From positions 124,001 to 188,000 of the forward strand of contig NZ_PJIR01000005.1 of NCBI RefSeq assembly GCF_002929355.1: a stretch of 64,000 nucleotides of DNA, written 5' to 3'. The DNA is from Arthrobacter sp. B0490 (GTDB lineage Bacteria; Actinomycetota; Actinomycetes; Actinomycetales; Micrococcaceae). Of this stretch, positions 34,628-43,265 are shown one piece after another (positions within the stretch are counted from its first letter, which is position 1; every line of letters starts with the position of its first letter). The translations under genes were made by a program, and so were the position numbers. Below the pieces are notes generated by a model, which was not told where the DNA came from, searched no databases, and worked only from the letters and a program-made list of their open reading frames with translations.

Positions 34628-34660
34628 TATAGTAGGGCAAAATAATGAACGACATTCATT
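34628..34660 (+). promoter_or_regulatory. Promoter and operator of the putrescine oxidase operon
   Basis: TATAGT at 34628-34633 is a good -10. Just after it, AATGAA (34644-34649) and TTCATT (34655-34660) form an inverted repeat with a five-base spacer, over or just past the transcription start. This AT-rich site stands out in the GC-rich surroundings. The divergent TetR protein is the likely ligand. Confidence 0.6.
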
Positions 34661-34693
34661 TTGTGGTCCGCGTCATGCGGCCGGGAGGATTCC

Positions 34694-36103
34694 ATGGACA
34701 TCATCGAGCGCGACGTCGTCATCATCGGAGCGGGCCCATCGGGCCTGACCGCAGCACGCGAACTGACGAGGGCCGGCCATACGGTCGCCGTCGTCGAGGC
34801 CCGGGACCGCGTGGGCGGGCGCACGCACACGGACGTCGTCGACGGCGCCGTCCTCGAGGTGGGCGGGCAGTGGGTGTCTCCCGACCAGACCGCGCTGATC
34901 GGGCTCCTCGACGAACTCGGCATGGACACGTTCCCGCGGTACCGGGAGGGCGACTCGGTCTACATCGGCCCCGACGGCAGGCCCGTCCGCTACTCGGGGG
35001 AGATGTTCCCCGTCAGCGACTACACCCGCGAGGAGATGACCCGGCTCATCGACGTCCTCGACCGGCTCGTGGCAGAGGCGGGCCCCGAGGCGCCGTGGAA
35101 CCACCACGACGCCCGCGCGCTCGACACCATTTCCTTCCACCACTGGCTGCGACAGCAGTCCGACGACGAGGAGGCGTGCGACAACATCGGGCTCTTCATC
35201 GCCGGCGGGATGCTGACCAAGCCCGCCCACTCCTTCTCAGCCCTGCAGGCGATCCTCATGGCCGCGACCGCGGGTTCCTTCTCCCACCTCGTGGACGAGG
35301 ACTTCATCCTCGACCGGCGCGTGGTCGGCGGCATGCAGTCCGTCTCCGAGCGCATGGCCGCGGAGCTGGGTGAGGACGTGATTCTCTCCAGCCCGGTGCG
35401 GACGCTCCGCTGGAGCGGCATGGACGGGCAGGGCGGCCCCGAGGGGGTCACGGTCGTCTCGGACACGACGACGGTGAACGCGCGGTACGCCGTCGTCGCC
35501 GTCCCACCGAACCTCTACTCGCGCATCAGCTACGAGCCCCCGCTGCCGCGCCGCCAGCACCAGATGCACCAGCACCAGTCGCTCGGGCTCGTGATCAAGG
35601 TGCACGCCGTGTACACCACGCCGTTCTGGCGCGAGGAAGGGCTCTCCGGGACCGGCTTCAGCGCCGGCTCGGTGGTGCAGGAGGTCTACGACAACACGAA
35701 CCACGAGGACCCGCGGGGCACCCTGGTGGGGTTCGTCTCCGACGAGAAGGCGGACGCGATGTTCGAGCTCCCGCCGCACGAGCGCCGCGAGCGCATCCTC
35801 GGCTCGATCGCGGGCTTCCTCGGCCCGCAGGCCCTCGACCCGGAGGTGTACTACGAATCGGACTGGGCGTCGGAGGAATGGACCCGCGGCGCCTACGCCT
35901 CCAGCTACGACCTCGGCGGTCTGCACCGCTACGGCCGCGACCAGCGCACACCGGTCGGACCCGTCTACTGGTCGTGCTCGGACATCGCGGCCGAGGGCTA
36001 CCAGCACGTGGACGGCGCCATCCGCATGGGGCAGCGCACCGCCGCAGCCGTCCATCTCGCGCTGGCCTCCGGGCTGCAGCCCACCGGCACCGGGAGGGCC
36101 TGA
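34694..36103 (+). CDS. puo: Putrescine oxidase (flavin amine oxidase)
   Basis: A 469-residue FAD amine oxidase. The dinucleotide motif is VVIIGAGPSGLTAA at the start, then VVEARDRVGGRT. Long stretches such as EVGGQWVSPDQTAL, AGGMLTKPAHSFSALQA, SFSHLVDEDFILD, PRRQHQMHQHQSLG and EEWTRGAYASSYDLGGL match the putrescine oxidases of Rhodococcus and Micrococcus as I recall them. It turns putrescine and oxygen into 4-aminobutanal, peroxide and ammonia. GGGAGG precedes the ATG. It leads an operon with a stress protein and a permease, overlapped stop-to-start. Confidence 0.92.
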   Translation: MDIIERDVVIIGAGPSGLTAARELTRAGHTVAVVEARDRVGGRTHTDVVDGAVLEVGGQWVSPDQTALIGLLDELGMDTFPRYREGDSVYIGPDGRPVRYSGEMFPVSDYTREEMTRLIDVLDRLVAEAGPEAPWNHHDARALDTISFHHWLRQQSDDEEACDNIGLFIAGGMLTKPAHSFSALQAILMAATAGSFSHLVDEDFILDRRVVGGMQSVSERMAAELGEDVILSSPVRTLRWSGMDGQGGPEGVTVVSDTTTVNARYAVVAVPPNLYSRISYEPPLPRRQHQMHQHQSLGLVIKVHAVYTTPFWREEGLSGTGFSAGSVVQEVYDNTNHEDPRGTLVGFVSDEKADAMFELPPHERRERILGSIAGFLGPQALDPEVYYESDWASEEWTRGAYASSYDLGGLHRYGRDQRTPVGPVYWSCSDIAAEGYQHVDGAIRMGQRTAAAVHLALASGLQPTGTGRA

Positions 36104-36996
36104 TGCGCTACATCGTCGGCTACACCGCGGACGAGCGCGGGCACGACGCCGTCTGCCTCGCCGTGGCCCTCGCCCGGCGCCAGGACGCGGACCTCGATCT
36201 CGTCCTCGTGACGCCCGAACACTCCCTCTACGCGGGCACCTACCCGCCGGACAAGGGCTTCGACAGCCTGCTCTCCGAGCAGATGCGGGAGTGGATGGAC
36301 GAGGGGCTCGCCCTCGTGCCCGACGACGTCCGTGCACGTGGCGTCGTGATCCGGGCGGAATCGAACGCGGAGGGCCTCATCCGGGCGGCCGAGGACACCG
36401 AGGCCTCCCTGATCGTCATCGGGGCCAGCTCACGCGGCCTCGCCGGGCGGTTCAGCGTGGGCAACGTGGCCCGCAGCCTGCTCCACGCCTCACCCGTCCC
36501 CGTCGCGCTCGCGCCGAGGGGCTACCGCCGCACCGACCCCGTCACGCGCCTCACCTGCGCGGTGGGCCGGCGTGCCGGGGCCGACGCCGTCATCTCCGTG
36601 GCTGTTTCCTCAGCCCACCGCCGCGGCCTGCCGCTCCGCCTCGTGTCCCTCATCGCACTCGACGCCGGCCAGCCGGATCCGGGCGGAGCGGAGGACGACG
36701 CGAACCGACGGCTCGCGGAGGCGTCGGCGTCGCTGGCCGCGGGCGGGCGGGTGAGCGTGGAGACGGCGCGGGGTGCGTCCATCGAGGAGGCCATCGAGTC
36801 CATGGCGTGGGACGAGGGGGAGGTGCTGCTGGTCGGTTCCAGCCGCCTCGCGCAGCACGCGCGAATCTTCCTCGGGTCCACGGCCGCCAAGATCCTGCGT
36901 ACGCTGACCATCCCCATGGTCGTCGTCCCGCGTACGTACGCAACGCCCGGCACCACCTCCGGACCGGGCGCCTTACCCACAGAGGCGGACGCATGA
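36103..36996 (+). CDS. Universal stress protein with two Usp domains
   Basis: A 297-residue tandem UspA protein. Each half has a glycine-rich nucleotide motif: GASSRGLAGRFSVGNVARSLL near residue 107 and GSSRLAQHARIFLGSTAAKIL near residue 245. Its ATG overlaps the putrescine oxidase stop by one base (TGATG) and its own stop overlaps the permease start (ATGA). In such operons a Usp often accompanies a permease and may tune transport; that role is inferred. Confidence 0.88.
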   Translation: MRYIVGYTADERGHDAVCLAVALARRQDADLDLVLVTPEHSLYAGTYPPDKGFDSLLSEQMREWMDEGLALVPDDVRARGVVIRAESNAEGLIRAAEDTEASLIVIGASSRGLAGRFSVGNVARSLLHASPVPVALAPRGYRRTDPVTRLTCAVGRRAGADAVISVAVSSAHRRGLPLRLVSLIALDAGQPDPGGAEDDANRRLAEASASLAAGGRVSVETARGASIEEAIESMAWDEGEVLLVGSSRLAQHARIFLGSTAAKILRTLTIPMVVVPRTYATPGTTSGPGALPTEADA

Positions 36997-38513
36997 GTAT
37001 CGACGAGACAACACAAAGGGGATCAGGACTCAGCAGCAAGGGCCTCGATTCGGGGACCGTGGGCCTGCTGGGCGCCGTCGTCATCGGGGTGTCCTGCGTG
37101 GCCCCCGCCTACACCCTGACCGCGGCCCTCGGCCCCACCGTCGCAGAGGTGGGGGTGAACCTGCCGGCCATCTTCCTGGTCGGCTTCATCCCCATGCTGC
37201 TCGTGGCCCTCGGCTACCGGGAACTGAACAGCGCGATGCCGGACTCCGGGACGACCTTCACCTGGGCCACGCGGGCGTTCGGCCCCTGGATCGGCTGGAT
37301 GGGCGGCTGGGGGCTCATCGCCGCGACCGTGATCGTGCTGTCCAACCTCGCCGCCGTCGCGGTCGACTTCTTCTACCTCCTGATCTCGCAGGTGCTCGGC
37401 GATCCCGCGATCGCGGAACTGACGCTCGACCTGCCGGTGAACATCGCGACGACGCTCGTGTTCATCGCCCTCGCCTGCTACATCTCCTACCGGGGGATGC
37501 AGGCCACCAAGACCGTGCAGTACGTGCTCGTCACCTTCCAGCTCGTGGTCCTCGCCTGGTTCGCCATCGCGGCCTTCATCCACGTCGGCAACGGCACCGC
37601 CTTCGACGCCACCGGCATCAGCGCCGACTGGTTCAACCCCTTCGCCGTCGGCTCGTTCTCCGCCTTCGCTGCGGGTGTCTCGCTCTCGATCTTCATCTAC
37701 TGGGGCTGGGACGTGACGCTCACGATGAACGAGGAGACCACCGACCCTGACAGGACACCGGGCCGCGCGGGAGCGCTGACGGTGATCGTGATCGTGGTCA
37801 TCTACCTCACGGTGGCGCTCGCGACCCTCGCCTACGCCGGGGTGGGCGACGGCGAACTCGGCGCAGGCAACCCGGACAACCAGGAGAGCATCTTCGCGAC
37901 GCTCGCCGGCCCCGTCATGGGGCCCTTCGCCATCCTCATGTCGATGGCGGTGCTGAGTTCCTCGGCCGCGTCCCTGCAGTCGACCTTCGTCTCGCCTGCC
38001 CGCACGCTGCTCGCCATGGGCCACTACAAGGCACTGCCGAAGGGCTATGGACGCATCAGCCCACAGCACAAGTCGCCGAGCTACGCGACGGTGGCCGCGG
38101 CCGTCGCCGCCGCGGGGTTCTACGTCTTCACGCGCCTGGTGTCGGAGAACGCGCTGTGGGACACCATCACGGCCCTCGGCCTGATGATCTGCTTCTACTA
38201 CGGCATCACCGCGCTGGCGTGCGTCTGGTACTTCAGGGCCCAGGCCTTCGCGAGCGCCCGCAACGTCTTCTTCAAGTTCCTGGCGCCGCTGCTCGGCGGC
38301 GTGATCCTGCTGGTCATGTTCTTCAAGACGGCCGTCGACTCGATGGACCCCGAGTACGGGTCCGGGTCCGAGCTCTTCGGGATCGGCATGGTGTTCATCC
38401 TCGGGATCGGCGTGATCCTGCTCGGTGCGGTGCTCATGCTCGTGTGGTCGCGCATCAACCCGGCGTTCTTCCGCCAGGAGGTCCTGACCCGGGGGGCGGC
38501 GCCGCGCGACTAG
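36993..38513 (+). CDS. APC-family amino acid/polyamine permease
   Basis: A 506-residue permease with about 12-14 helices. The APC signature near helix 1 is GVSCVAPAYTLTAALGP, and FTWATRAFGPWIGWMGGW lies before helix 3. The operon with putrescine oxidase suggests that it imports putrescine or a related amine; the substrate is inferred. It shares family and layout with the second permease at 39235. A small hairpin follows its stop. Confidence 0.88.
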   Translation: MSIDETTQRGSGLSSKGLDSGTVGLLGAVVIGVSCVAPAYTLTAALGPTVAEVGVNLPAIFLVGFIPMLLVALGYRELNSAMPDSGTTFTWATRAFGPWIGWMGGWGLIAATVIVLSNLAAVAVDFFYLLISQVLGDPAIAELTLDLPVNIATTLVFIALACYISYRGMQATKTVQYVLVTFQLVVLAWFAIAAFIHVGNGTAFDATGISADWFNPFAVGSFSAFAAGVSLSIFIYWGWDVTLTMNEETTDPDRTPGRAGALTVIVIVVIYLTVALATLAYAGVGDGELGAGNPDNQESIFATLAGPVMGPFAILMSMAVLSSSAASLQSTFVSPARTLLAMGHYKALPKGYGRISPQHKSPSYATVAAAVAAAGFYVFTRLVSENALWDTITALGLMICFYYGITALACVWYFRAQAFASARNVFFKFLAPLLGGVILLVMFFKTAVDSMDPEYGSGSELFGIGMVFILGIGVILLGAVLMLVWSRINPAFFRQEVLTRGAAPRD

Positions 38514-38530
38514 CGGCCCGGATCGACGGC

Positions 38531-38547
38531 GTGTCGCCCTGCGACAC
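38531..38547 (+). terminator. Short hairpin after the first permease
   Basis: GTGTCGC (38531-38537) and GCGACAC (38541-38547) around a CCT loop, 17 bases after the stop. The stem is short, so termination may be partial. Confidence 0.45.
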
Positions 38548-38635
38548 GGCCGGCTACCCGGGAGACCGGGAACGACGGCGGGTGTCATGAAGAGAAATGC
38601 GGCGCAGGACCGGTCCCGCTGCGCCTCGATCCGCC

Positions 38636-38650
38636 TAGCATTCCAGCATG
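38636..38650 (+). promoter_or_regulatory. Leaderless-type -10 of the MarR gene
   Basis: TAGCAT at 38636-38641, six bases, then ATG at 38648. Confidence 0.55.
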
Positions 38651-39187
38651 GAGGGACCCGCCGGACCGGCGACCGGCACTGAGCGACGAGCCGCGCTCGA
38701 CGACGTCGAGCAGGAGGCTGCCCTGATCTGCCGCAGCGAGCAACGGGTGTGCCGTGCCGTCGCCCGCAGGATCGACCCGGCGATGGAACCCGCCGCCTAC
38801 AGCGTCCTCGCGGCCGCCCGGACGCTGGGCCCCTGCCGGGTGACCGACCTCGCCGCGACGCTGGGCATGGGCGCCCCCTGGGTGAGCGGCCATGTGGCGG
38901 CGCTGCAACGGCTCGGCCTCGTGGAGCGCGGAGCGGCGGGTGACGACGAGCGTTCGCGCCCCGTGGTCCTCACGGGGGAGGGGACCCGCCGGATCGACGA
39001 CGCCCGGCAGAGCAGGAGGCGCTCCTTCCGGAGGCGACTCGCGGCATGGGACCCGGCCGACGTCGTCGAACTCGTGGGCCTGCTCTCCCGGTTCAACGCG
39101 GCGTACCTCACGGCGGAGCTGCCGGACGCGCCCGTTCCCCGAGGTGGTAGCGGGACTTCCGGGAGGGCGGGCCGGTCAGTAGAGTGA
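38648..39187 (+). CDS. MarR-family regulator
   Basis: A 179-residue winged-helix regulator. The DNA-reading part is VTDLAATLGMGAPWVSGHVAALQRLGLVERG, followed by the wing DDERSRPVVLTGEG. The ATG at 38648 lies six bases after TAGCAT. It precedes the second permease and the saccharopine-dehydrogenase-like gene on the same strand and probably controls them; the ligand is unknown. Confidence 0.85.
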   Translation: MEGPAGPATGTERRAALDDVEQEAALICRSEQRVCRAVARRIDPAMEPAAYSVLAAARTLGPCRVTDLAATLGMGAPWVSGHVAALQRLGLVERGAAGDDERSRPVVLTGEGTRRIDDARQSRRRSFRRRLAAWDPADVVELVGLLSRFNAAYLTAELPDAPVPRGGSGTSGRAGRSVE

Positions 39188-39234
39188 CGCCAGACCTCCC
39201 GCGGTGGCAGGGGTCCTTCCAGAATCGGGGCAGA

Positions 39235-40797
39235 ATGAGCCAGTTCCCTTCCGACAGCCGGCCTCCGGGGGAGCCGACGAACCGCTCCGGCAAGGGCCTC
39301 GCAACGGGTGCCCTGGGGCTGTGGGAGTCGACGGTGATCGGTCTCGCCTCGACCGCGCCGGTGTACTCCCTCGTCGCGACCCTCGGTTTCGTCGTCCTCG
39401 CCGTCGGGGCCCAGGCCCCGATCGCCTTCATCCTCGCCTTCGTCCCGATGGTGTTCATCGCCTTCGCCTACCGCGAGCTCAACGAGGCCGTGCCCGACTG
39501 CGGGACCTCCTTCACCTGGGCGACCAAGGCCTTCGGGCCCTGGGCGGGATGGATGGCGGGATGGGGTGTCGCCGTGGCGGGGATCATCGTGCTGGCGAAC
39601 CTCGCGCAGGTCGGCGGCACGTACCTCTGGCTGCTCGTCGGCGACGGCTCCCTCGCCGAGGACCCGCTGCTGGTCACGATCACCGGCGTCGTCTTCATCG
39701 CGCTCATGACGGTGGTCAGCTACCGCGGTGTGGAGATCGGCGCGAAGCTGCAGAACGTCCTGCTGGGCGTCCAGTACGCGGCGCTGGTGCTCTTCGTGGT
39801 CCTCGCCCTCGCCGGTGCGGCCGGCGGGACCGTCGCGACCGCCACGCCGCCGTCCTGGGACTGGTTCAACCCGTTCGCGTTCGAGAGCGTCGAGGGATTC
39901 ACCGAGGCGATCCTCCTGGCCCTGTTCGTGTACTGGGGCTGGGACGCGTGCCTCGCCCTGAACGAGGAGACGAGGGACGCCCGGCGCATCCCCGGCCGTG
40001 CGGCGCTGCTGTCGACCGTCCTGCTGCTGGTGACCTACGTGGGCGTGACCGTCGCGGCCATGATGTACGCGGGCGTCGGGGAGGAGGGTATCGGCCTGGG
40101 CAACGAGGCGAACTCGGAGGATGTCTTCCTCGCCCTCAAGGACGCCGTCCTCGGGCCCTGGTCGTGGCTGCTCGTCGTGGCCGTCCTGGTCTCGGCCGTC
40201 TCCTCCACACAGACCACCATCCTGCCCACAGCGCGCGGCACGCTGTCCATGGCCGTGTACGGGGCCCTGCCCGCGCGCTTCGGCACGGTGCACCCCCGCT
40301 TCAGGACGCCCTCGTTCTCCACGCTCGTGATGGGCATCGCGGCGATCGCCTACTACGTGGTGATGACGATCATCAGTGAGAACATCCTGGCCGACTCGAT
40401 CCTCTCCCTCGCCCTGGCCATCGCCTTCTACTACGCGATCACCGGCTACGCATGCGTCTGGTACTTCCGGCGTGAACTGTTCACGTCGCGCCACAACGTC
40501 GTCTTCCGGTTCCTCCTGCCCCTGATCGGCGCCGTGCTGCTCACCGCGGCCTTCGTCCGGTCGGCGATCGACATGGCCGACGTCGAGTACGGCTACAGCG
40601 TGCTGTTCGGCGTCGGCGGTACCTTCGTCACGGGCATCGGCTCCCTGGCCCTGGGCCTGGTCCTCGCGGTCGTCTGGCGCAGCAGGTCCGGATCCCGGCC
40701 CTTCTTCCGGGGGCAGAGCCTGAACGAGGACACACCGGTGCTGGTACCCGACGCACCCGACGTGTACCGGCGCTCGATCGACGGCGGACTCTCCTGA
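39235..40797 (+). CDS. APC-family amino acid permease (second copy)
   Basis: A 520-residue permease with about 12-14 helices and the same landmarks as its neighbour at 36993: GLASTAPVYSLVATLGF, then FTWATKAFGPWAGWMAGWG. The two look like paralogs. The ATG at 39235 fits the hydrophilic N-terminus before helix 1; a GTG at 39184 overlapping the MarR stop (GTGA) is an alternative. Its stop overlaps the next start by one base, so it is tied to the saccharopine-dehydrogenase-like enzyme, whose substrate it may import. Confidence 0.87.
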   Translation: MSQFPSDSRPPGEPTNRSGKGLATGALGLWESTVIGLASTAPVYSLVATLGFVVLAVGAQAPIAFILAFVPMVFIAFAYRELNEAVPDCGTSFTWATKAFGPWAGWMAGWGVAVAGIIVLANLAQVGGTYLWLLVGDGSLAEDPLLVTITGVVFIALMTVVSYRGVEIGAKLQNVLLGVQYAALVLFVVLALAGAAGGTVATATPPSWDWFNPFAFESVEGFTEAILLALFVYWGWDACLALNEETRDARRIPGRAALLSTVLLLVTYVGVTVAAMMYAGVGEEGIGLGNEANSEDVFLALKDAVLGPWSWLLVVAVLVSAVSSTQTTILPTARGTLSMAVYGALPARFGTVHPRFRTPSFSTLVMGIAAIAYYVVMTIISENILADSILSLALAIAFYYAITGYACVWYFRRELFTSRHNVVFRFLLPLIGAVLLTAAFVRSAIDMADVEYGYSVLFGVGGTFVTGIGSLALGLVLAVVWRSRSGSRPFFRGQSLNEDTPVLVPDAPDVYRRSIDGGLS

Positions 40798-42017
40798 TGC
40801 GGATCCTGATCATCGGCGCCGGCGGCGTGGGTTCCGCTGCGGCCCGCATCGCCGTGCGCCGCACCTTCTTCGAGCAGCTGGTGGTCGCCGACTACGACGT
40901 CGCACGTCCACAGGCGCTGGTCGCCGAACTGCAGGATCCCCGCCTCGTGGCCGCGTCGGTGGACGCGTCCTCGGCGGAGGCGGTTGCCGGCCTGATCCGG
41001 GGGCACGGTGCCACCCATGTCCTCAATGCTGTGGACCCGCGGTTCGTGATGCCCATCTTCGACGGATGCCTCGCCGCCGGCGCCACCTACCTCGACATGG
41101 CGATGAGCCTGTCCGTGAAGCATCCGGACCTACCGTACGAGAAGACGGGGGTCATGCTCGGACAGGAGCAGTTCGACGCCGCAGAGCAGTGGGAAGCGGC
41201 AGGCGGACTGGCCCTGGTGGGGATCGGGGTAGAGCCCGGGCTGTCGGACGTGTTCGCGCGCTACGCGGAGGACGAGCTGTTCTCGTCGATCGACGAACTC
41301 GGGGTCCGCGACGGGGCGAACCTCACGGTCGAGGGCTACGACTTCGCGCCCTCGTTCTCGATCTGGACGACCATCGAGGAGTGCCTGAACCCGCCCGTCA
41401 TCTTCGAGCGGGACCGCGGATGGTTCACCACCGAGCCGTTCAGCGAGCCCGAGGTCTTCCAGTTCCCCGGGGGCATCGGAGCGGTGGAGTGCGTGAACGT
41501 GGAGCACGAGGAGGTGGTCCTCATGCCCCGGTGGACGAAGGCGCGCAGGGTGACCTTCAAGTACGGGCTGGGGGAGGAGTTCATCGATGTCCTGCGTACC
41601 CTGCACAAACTGGGTCTCGACTCGACCGAGCCACTCGAGGTGAAGGGGGTCAGCGTCTCACCCCGCGACGTCGTCGCTGCGGCCCTGCCCGACCCCGCCA
41701 CGCTCGGCGACCGGATGCGCGGGAAGACCTGCGCGGGCCTGCTCGTCACGGGCCTCGGGAAGGACGGTGCGCCGCGGACCGTGTACCTCTACCACGTCGT
41801 CGACAACGAGTGGACGATGGCCGAGTACAACTCGCAGGCCGTGGTGTGGCAGACGGCCGTCAATCCCGTGATCGCCCTCGAGCTGCTCGCCTCGGGACGG
41901 TGGACGGGGCGCGGGGTGCTGGGGCCGGAGGCCTTCGACGCGCGGCCTTTCCTCGACCTCCTGGCAGCCGACGCCCCCGCCGGCTACGGATCGCCCTGGG
42001 GCCTGGAGGAGCGCTGA
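40797..42017 (+). CDS. Saccharopine dehydrogenase-like oxidoreductase
   Basis: A 406-residue enzyme with an N-terminal Rossmann fold (ILIIGAGGVGSAAARIAV), then DYDVARPQALV and a THVLNAVDPRFVMPIF region, and the YLDMAMS block typical of saccharopine or carboxynorspermidine dehydrogenases. It begins at TGATG overlapping the permease stop. The C-terminal catalytic domain (WTTIEECLNPPVIF, then KGVSVSPRD) follows the family. Whether it acts on lysine, a polyamine or another imine is open; the setting beside putrescine genes makes polyamines worth testing. Confidence 0.8.
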   Translation: MRILIIGAGGVGSAAARIAVRRTFFEQLVVADYDVARPQALVAELQDPRLVAASVDASSAEAVAGLIRGHGATHVLNAVDPRFVMPIFDGCLAAGATYLDMAMSLSVKHPDLPYEKTGVMLGQEQFDAAEQWEAAGGLALVGIGVEPGLSDVFARYAEDELFSSIDELGVRDGANLTVEGYDFAPSFSIWTTIEECLNPPVIFERDRGWFTTEPFSEPEVFQFPGGIGAVECVNVEHEEVVLMPRWTKARRVTFKYGLGEEFIDVLRTLHKLGLDSTEPLEVKGVSVSPRDVVAAALPDPATLGDRMRGKTCAGLLVTGLGKDGAPRTVYLYHVVDNEWTMAEYNSQAVVWQTAVNPVIALELLASGRWTGRGVLGPEAFDARPFLDLLAADAPAGYGSPWGLEER

Positions 42018-42076
42018 GGGCTCTCCGCGCGGACGCGTCCTGGGCTCGTGCACCCGCGGCACCGTCCGTGTCCACG

Positions 42077-42101
42077 CCGGGGAGGTACGCGCCGTCCCCG
42101 G
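42077..42101. terminator. Hairpin between convergent genes
   Basis: CCGGGGA (42077-42083) pairs with TCCCCGG (42095-42101) over an 11-base loop, between the saccharopine-dehydrogenase-like gene and convergent rarD. Confidence 0.45.
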
Positions 42102-42107
42102 AACGGG

Positions 42108-43070
42108 CTAGGCCGGGGCGGACACCGGCTCGGTCGGCTTCTCGAGCCGTGGCTGGCGACGCACGCTCCGCAGCATGTCGACCGTCAGGAGGATCAGTGC
42201 CACCCAGACGAGGCTGAACCCGATCCACCGTTCGAACGGCATGTCCTCACCGAGCACCAGCAGTGCGAGGAGGAACTGGAGCACGGGGGCGAGGTACTGC
42301 AGGAGGCCGATCGTCGTCAGCGGGAGGCGGCGGGCGGCGGCACCGAAGAAGATGAGCGGCACGGCCGTGATGACGCCCGAGGCGGCCATGATCCAGAAGT
42401 GGCCCGCCCCCTCGGTCACGAGGGTCGCCTCGCCGGTCGAGCCGAGCCACAGCATGACGCCTGCCGCGATGGGCGTCAGCACCAGCGTCTCGATGCTCAG
42501 GCTTGACACCGCGTCCACCCGGGAACCCACCTTCTTCTTCGCGAACCCGTACAGGCCGAACGAGAACGCGAGCGTCAGCGCGATCCACGGCACCGCGCCG
42601 TAGCCGACCGCGAGCACGACCACCGCAAGGACGCCGATGCCGATCGCGGTCCACTGGAGGGGCCGCAGCTTCTCGCGCAGCACGATCACGCCGAGCAGGA
42701 CCGACACGATGGGATTGATGAAGTAGCCCAGCGCGGCTTCGATGGCCTGGCCGGAGGTCACGCCGTAGGTGTAGACGAGCCAGTTCACGGCGATCAGCAG
42801 CGCCGCGATCGTGAGTGTCCCGACGATCTGCGGGGTGCGCAGGGCCGTGAGCACGGGACGCCAGGACCGCAGGGCGGTCAGCAGGAGGGCGCAAAAAATG
42901 AGGGACCACAGGACGCGGTTGGCCACGATCTCGACCGGACCGGCCGGGGCGAGCACGAGGAAGTACAGGGGCAGCAGACCCCACAGTCCGTAGGCCCCGA
43001 TCCCGAAGAGGACGCCGACGGAGTTCTCGCTCCGCGCCGGACGACTGACCTTTGCGCCTGTTCCACTCAC
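42108..43070 (-). CDS. rarD: RarD/EamA-family transporter
   Basis: A 320-residue protein with ten hydrophobic helices in two EamA repeats. The first helix begins GIGAYGLWGLLPLYF, and YGVTSGQAIEAALGYFINPIVSVLLGV in the middle is the RarD hallmark region. It is probably an exporter or permease; RarD substrates are poorly known. The GTG at 43070 is the only upstream start that includes the whole first helix; no Shine-Dalgarno is visible. It is divergent from the ferredoxin reductase. Confidence 0.87.
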   Translation of the reverse strand: MSGTGAKVSRPARSENSVGVLFGIGAYGLWGLLPLYFLVLAPAGPVEIVANRVLWSLIFCALLLTALRSWRPVLTALRTPQIVGTLTIAALLIAVNWLVYTYGVTSGQAIEAALGYFINPIVSVLLGVIVLREKLRPLQWTAIGIGVLAVVVLAVGYGAVPWIALTLAFSFGLYGFAKKKVGSRVDAVSSLSIETLVLTPIAAGVMLWLGSTGEATLVTEGAGHFWIMAASGVITAVPLIFFGAAARRLPLTTIGLLQYLAPVLQFLLALLVLGEDMPFERWIGFSLVWVALILLTVDMLRSVRRQPRLEKPTEPVSAPA

Positions 43071-43188
43071 GACGTCGTGAACCGGACAGCGCGAACGTTT
43101 ATTCCCACGGTCCGGTTCCCTCCATGCACCGCCGGGCCGGCGGAGGAGATCCCTGCCACTGTTTTACACCGTGCCGCCCGGCGGCATT

Positions 43189-43194
43189 TAGAAT
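43189..43194 (+). promoter_or_regulatory. Probable -10 of the ferredoxin-NADP reductase gene
   Basis: TAGAAT at 43189-43194 in an AT-rich stretch. The GTG start at 43266 lies 71 bases on, so this gene has a leader, unlike many others here. Confidence 0.5.
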
Positions 43195-43265
43195 AGGGAA
43201 ATGTGCGCTTATTTCTGCGCGACGGTATCCACCAGGATCATTTCCACCGGGAAGAAGGCTCATCA

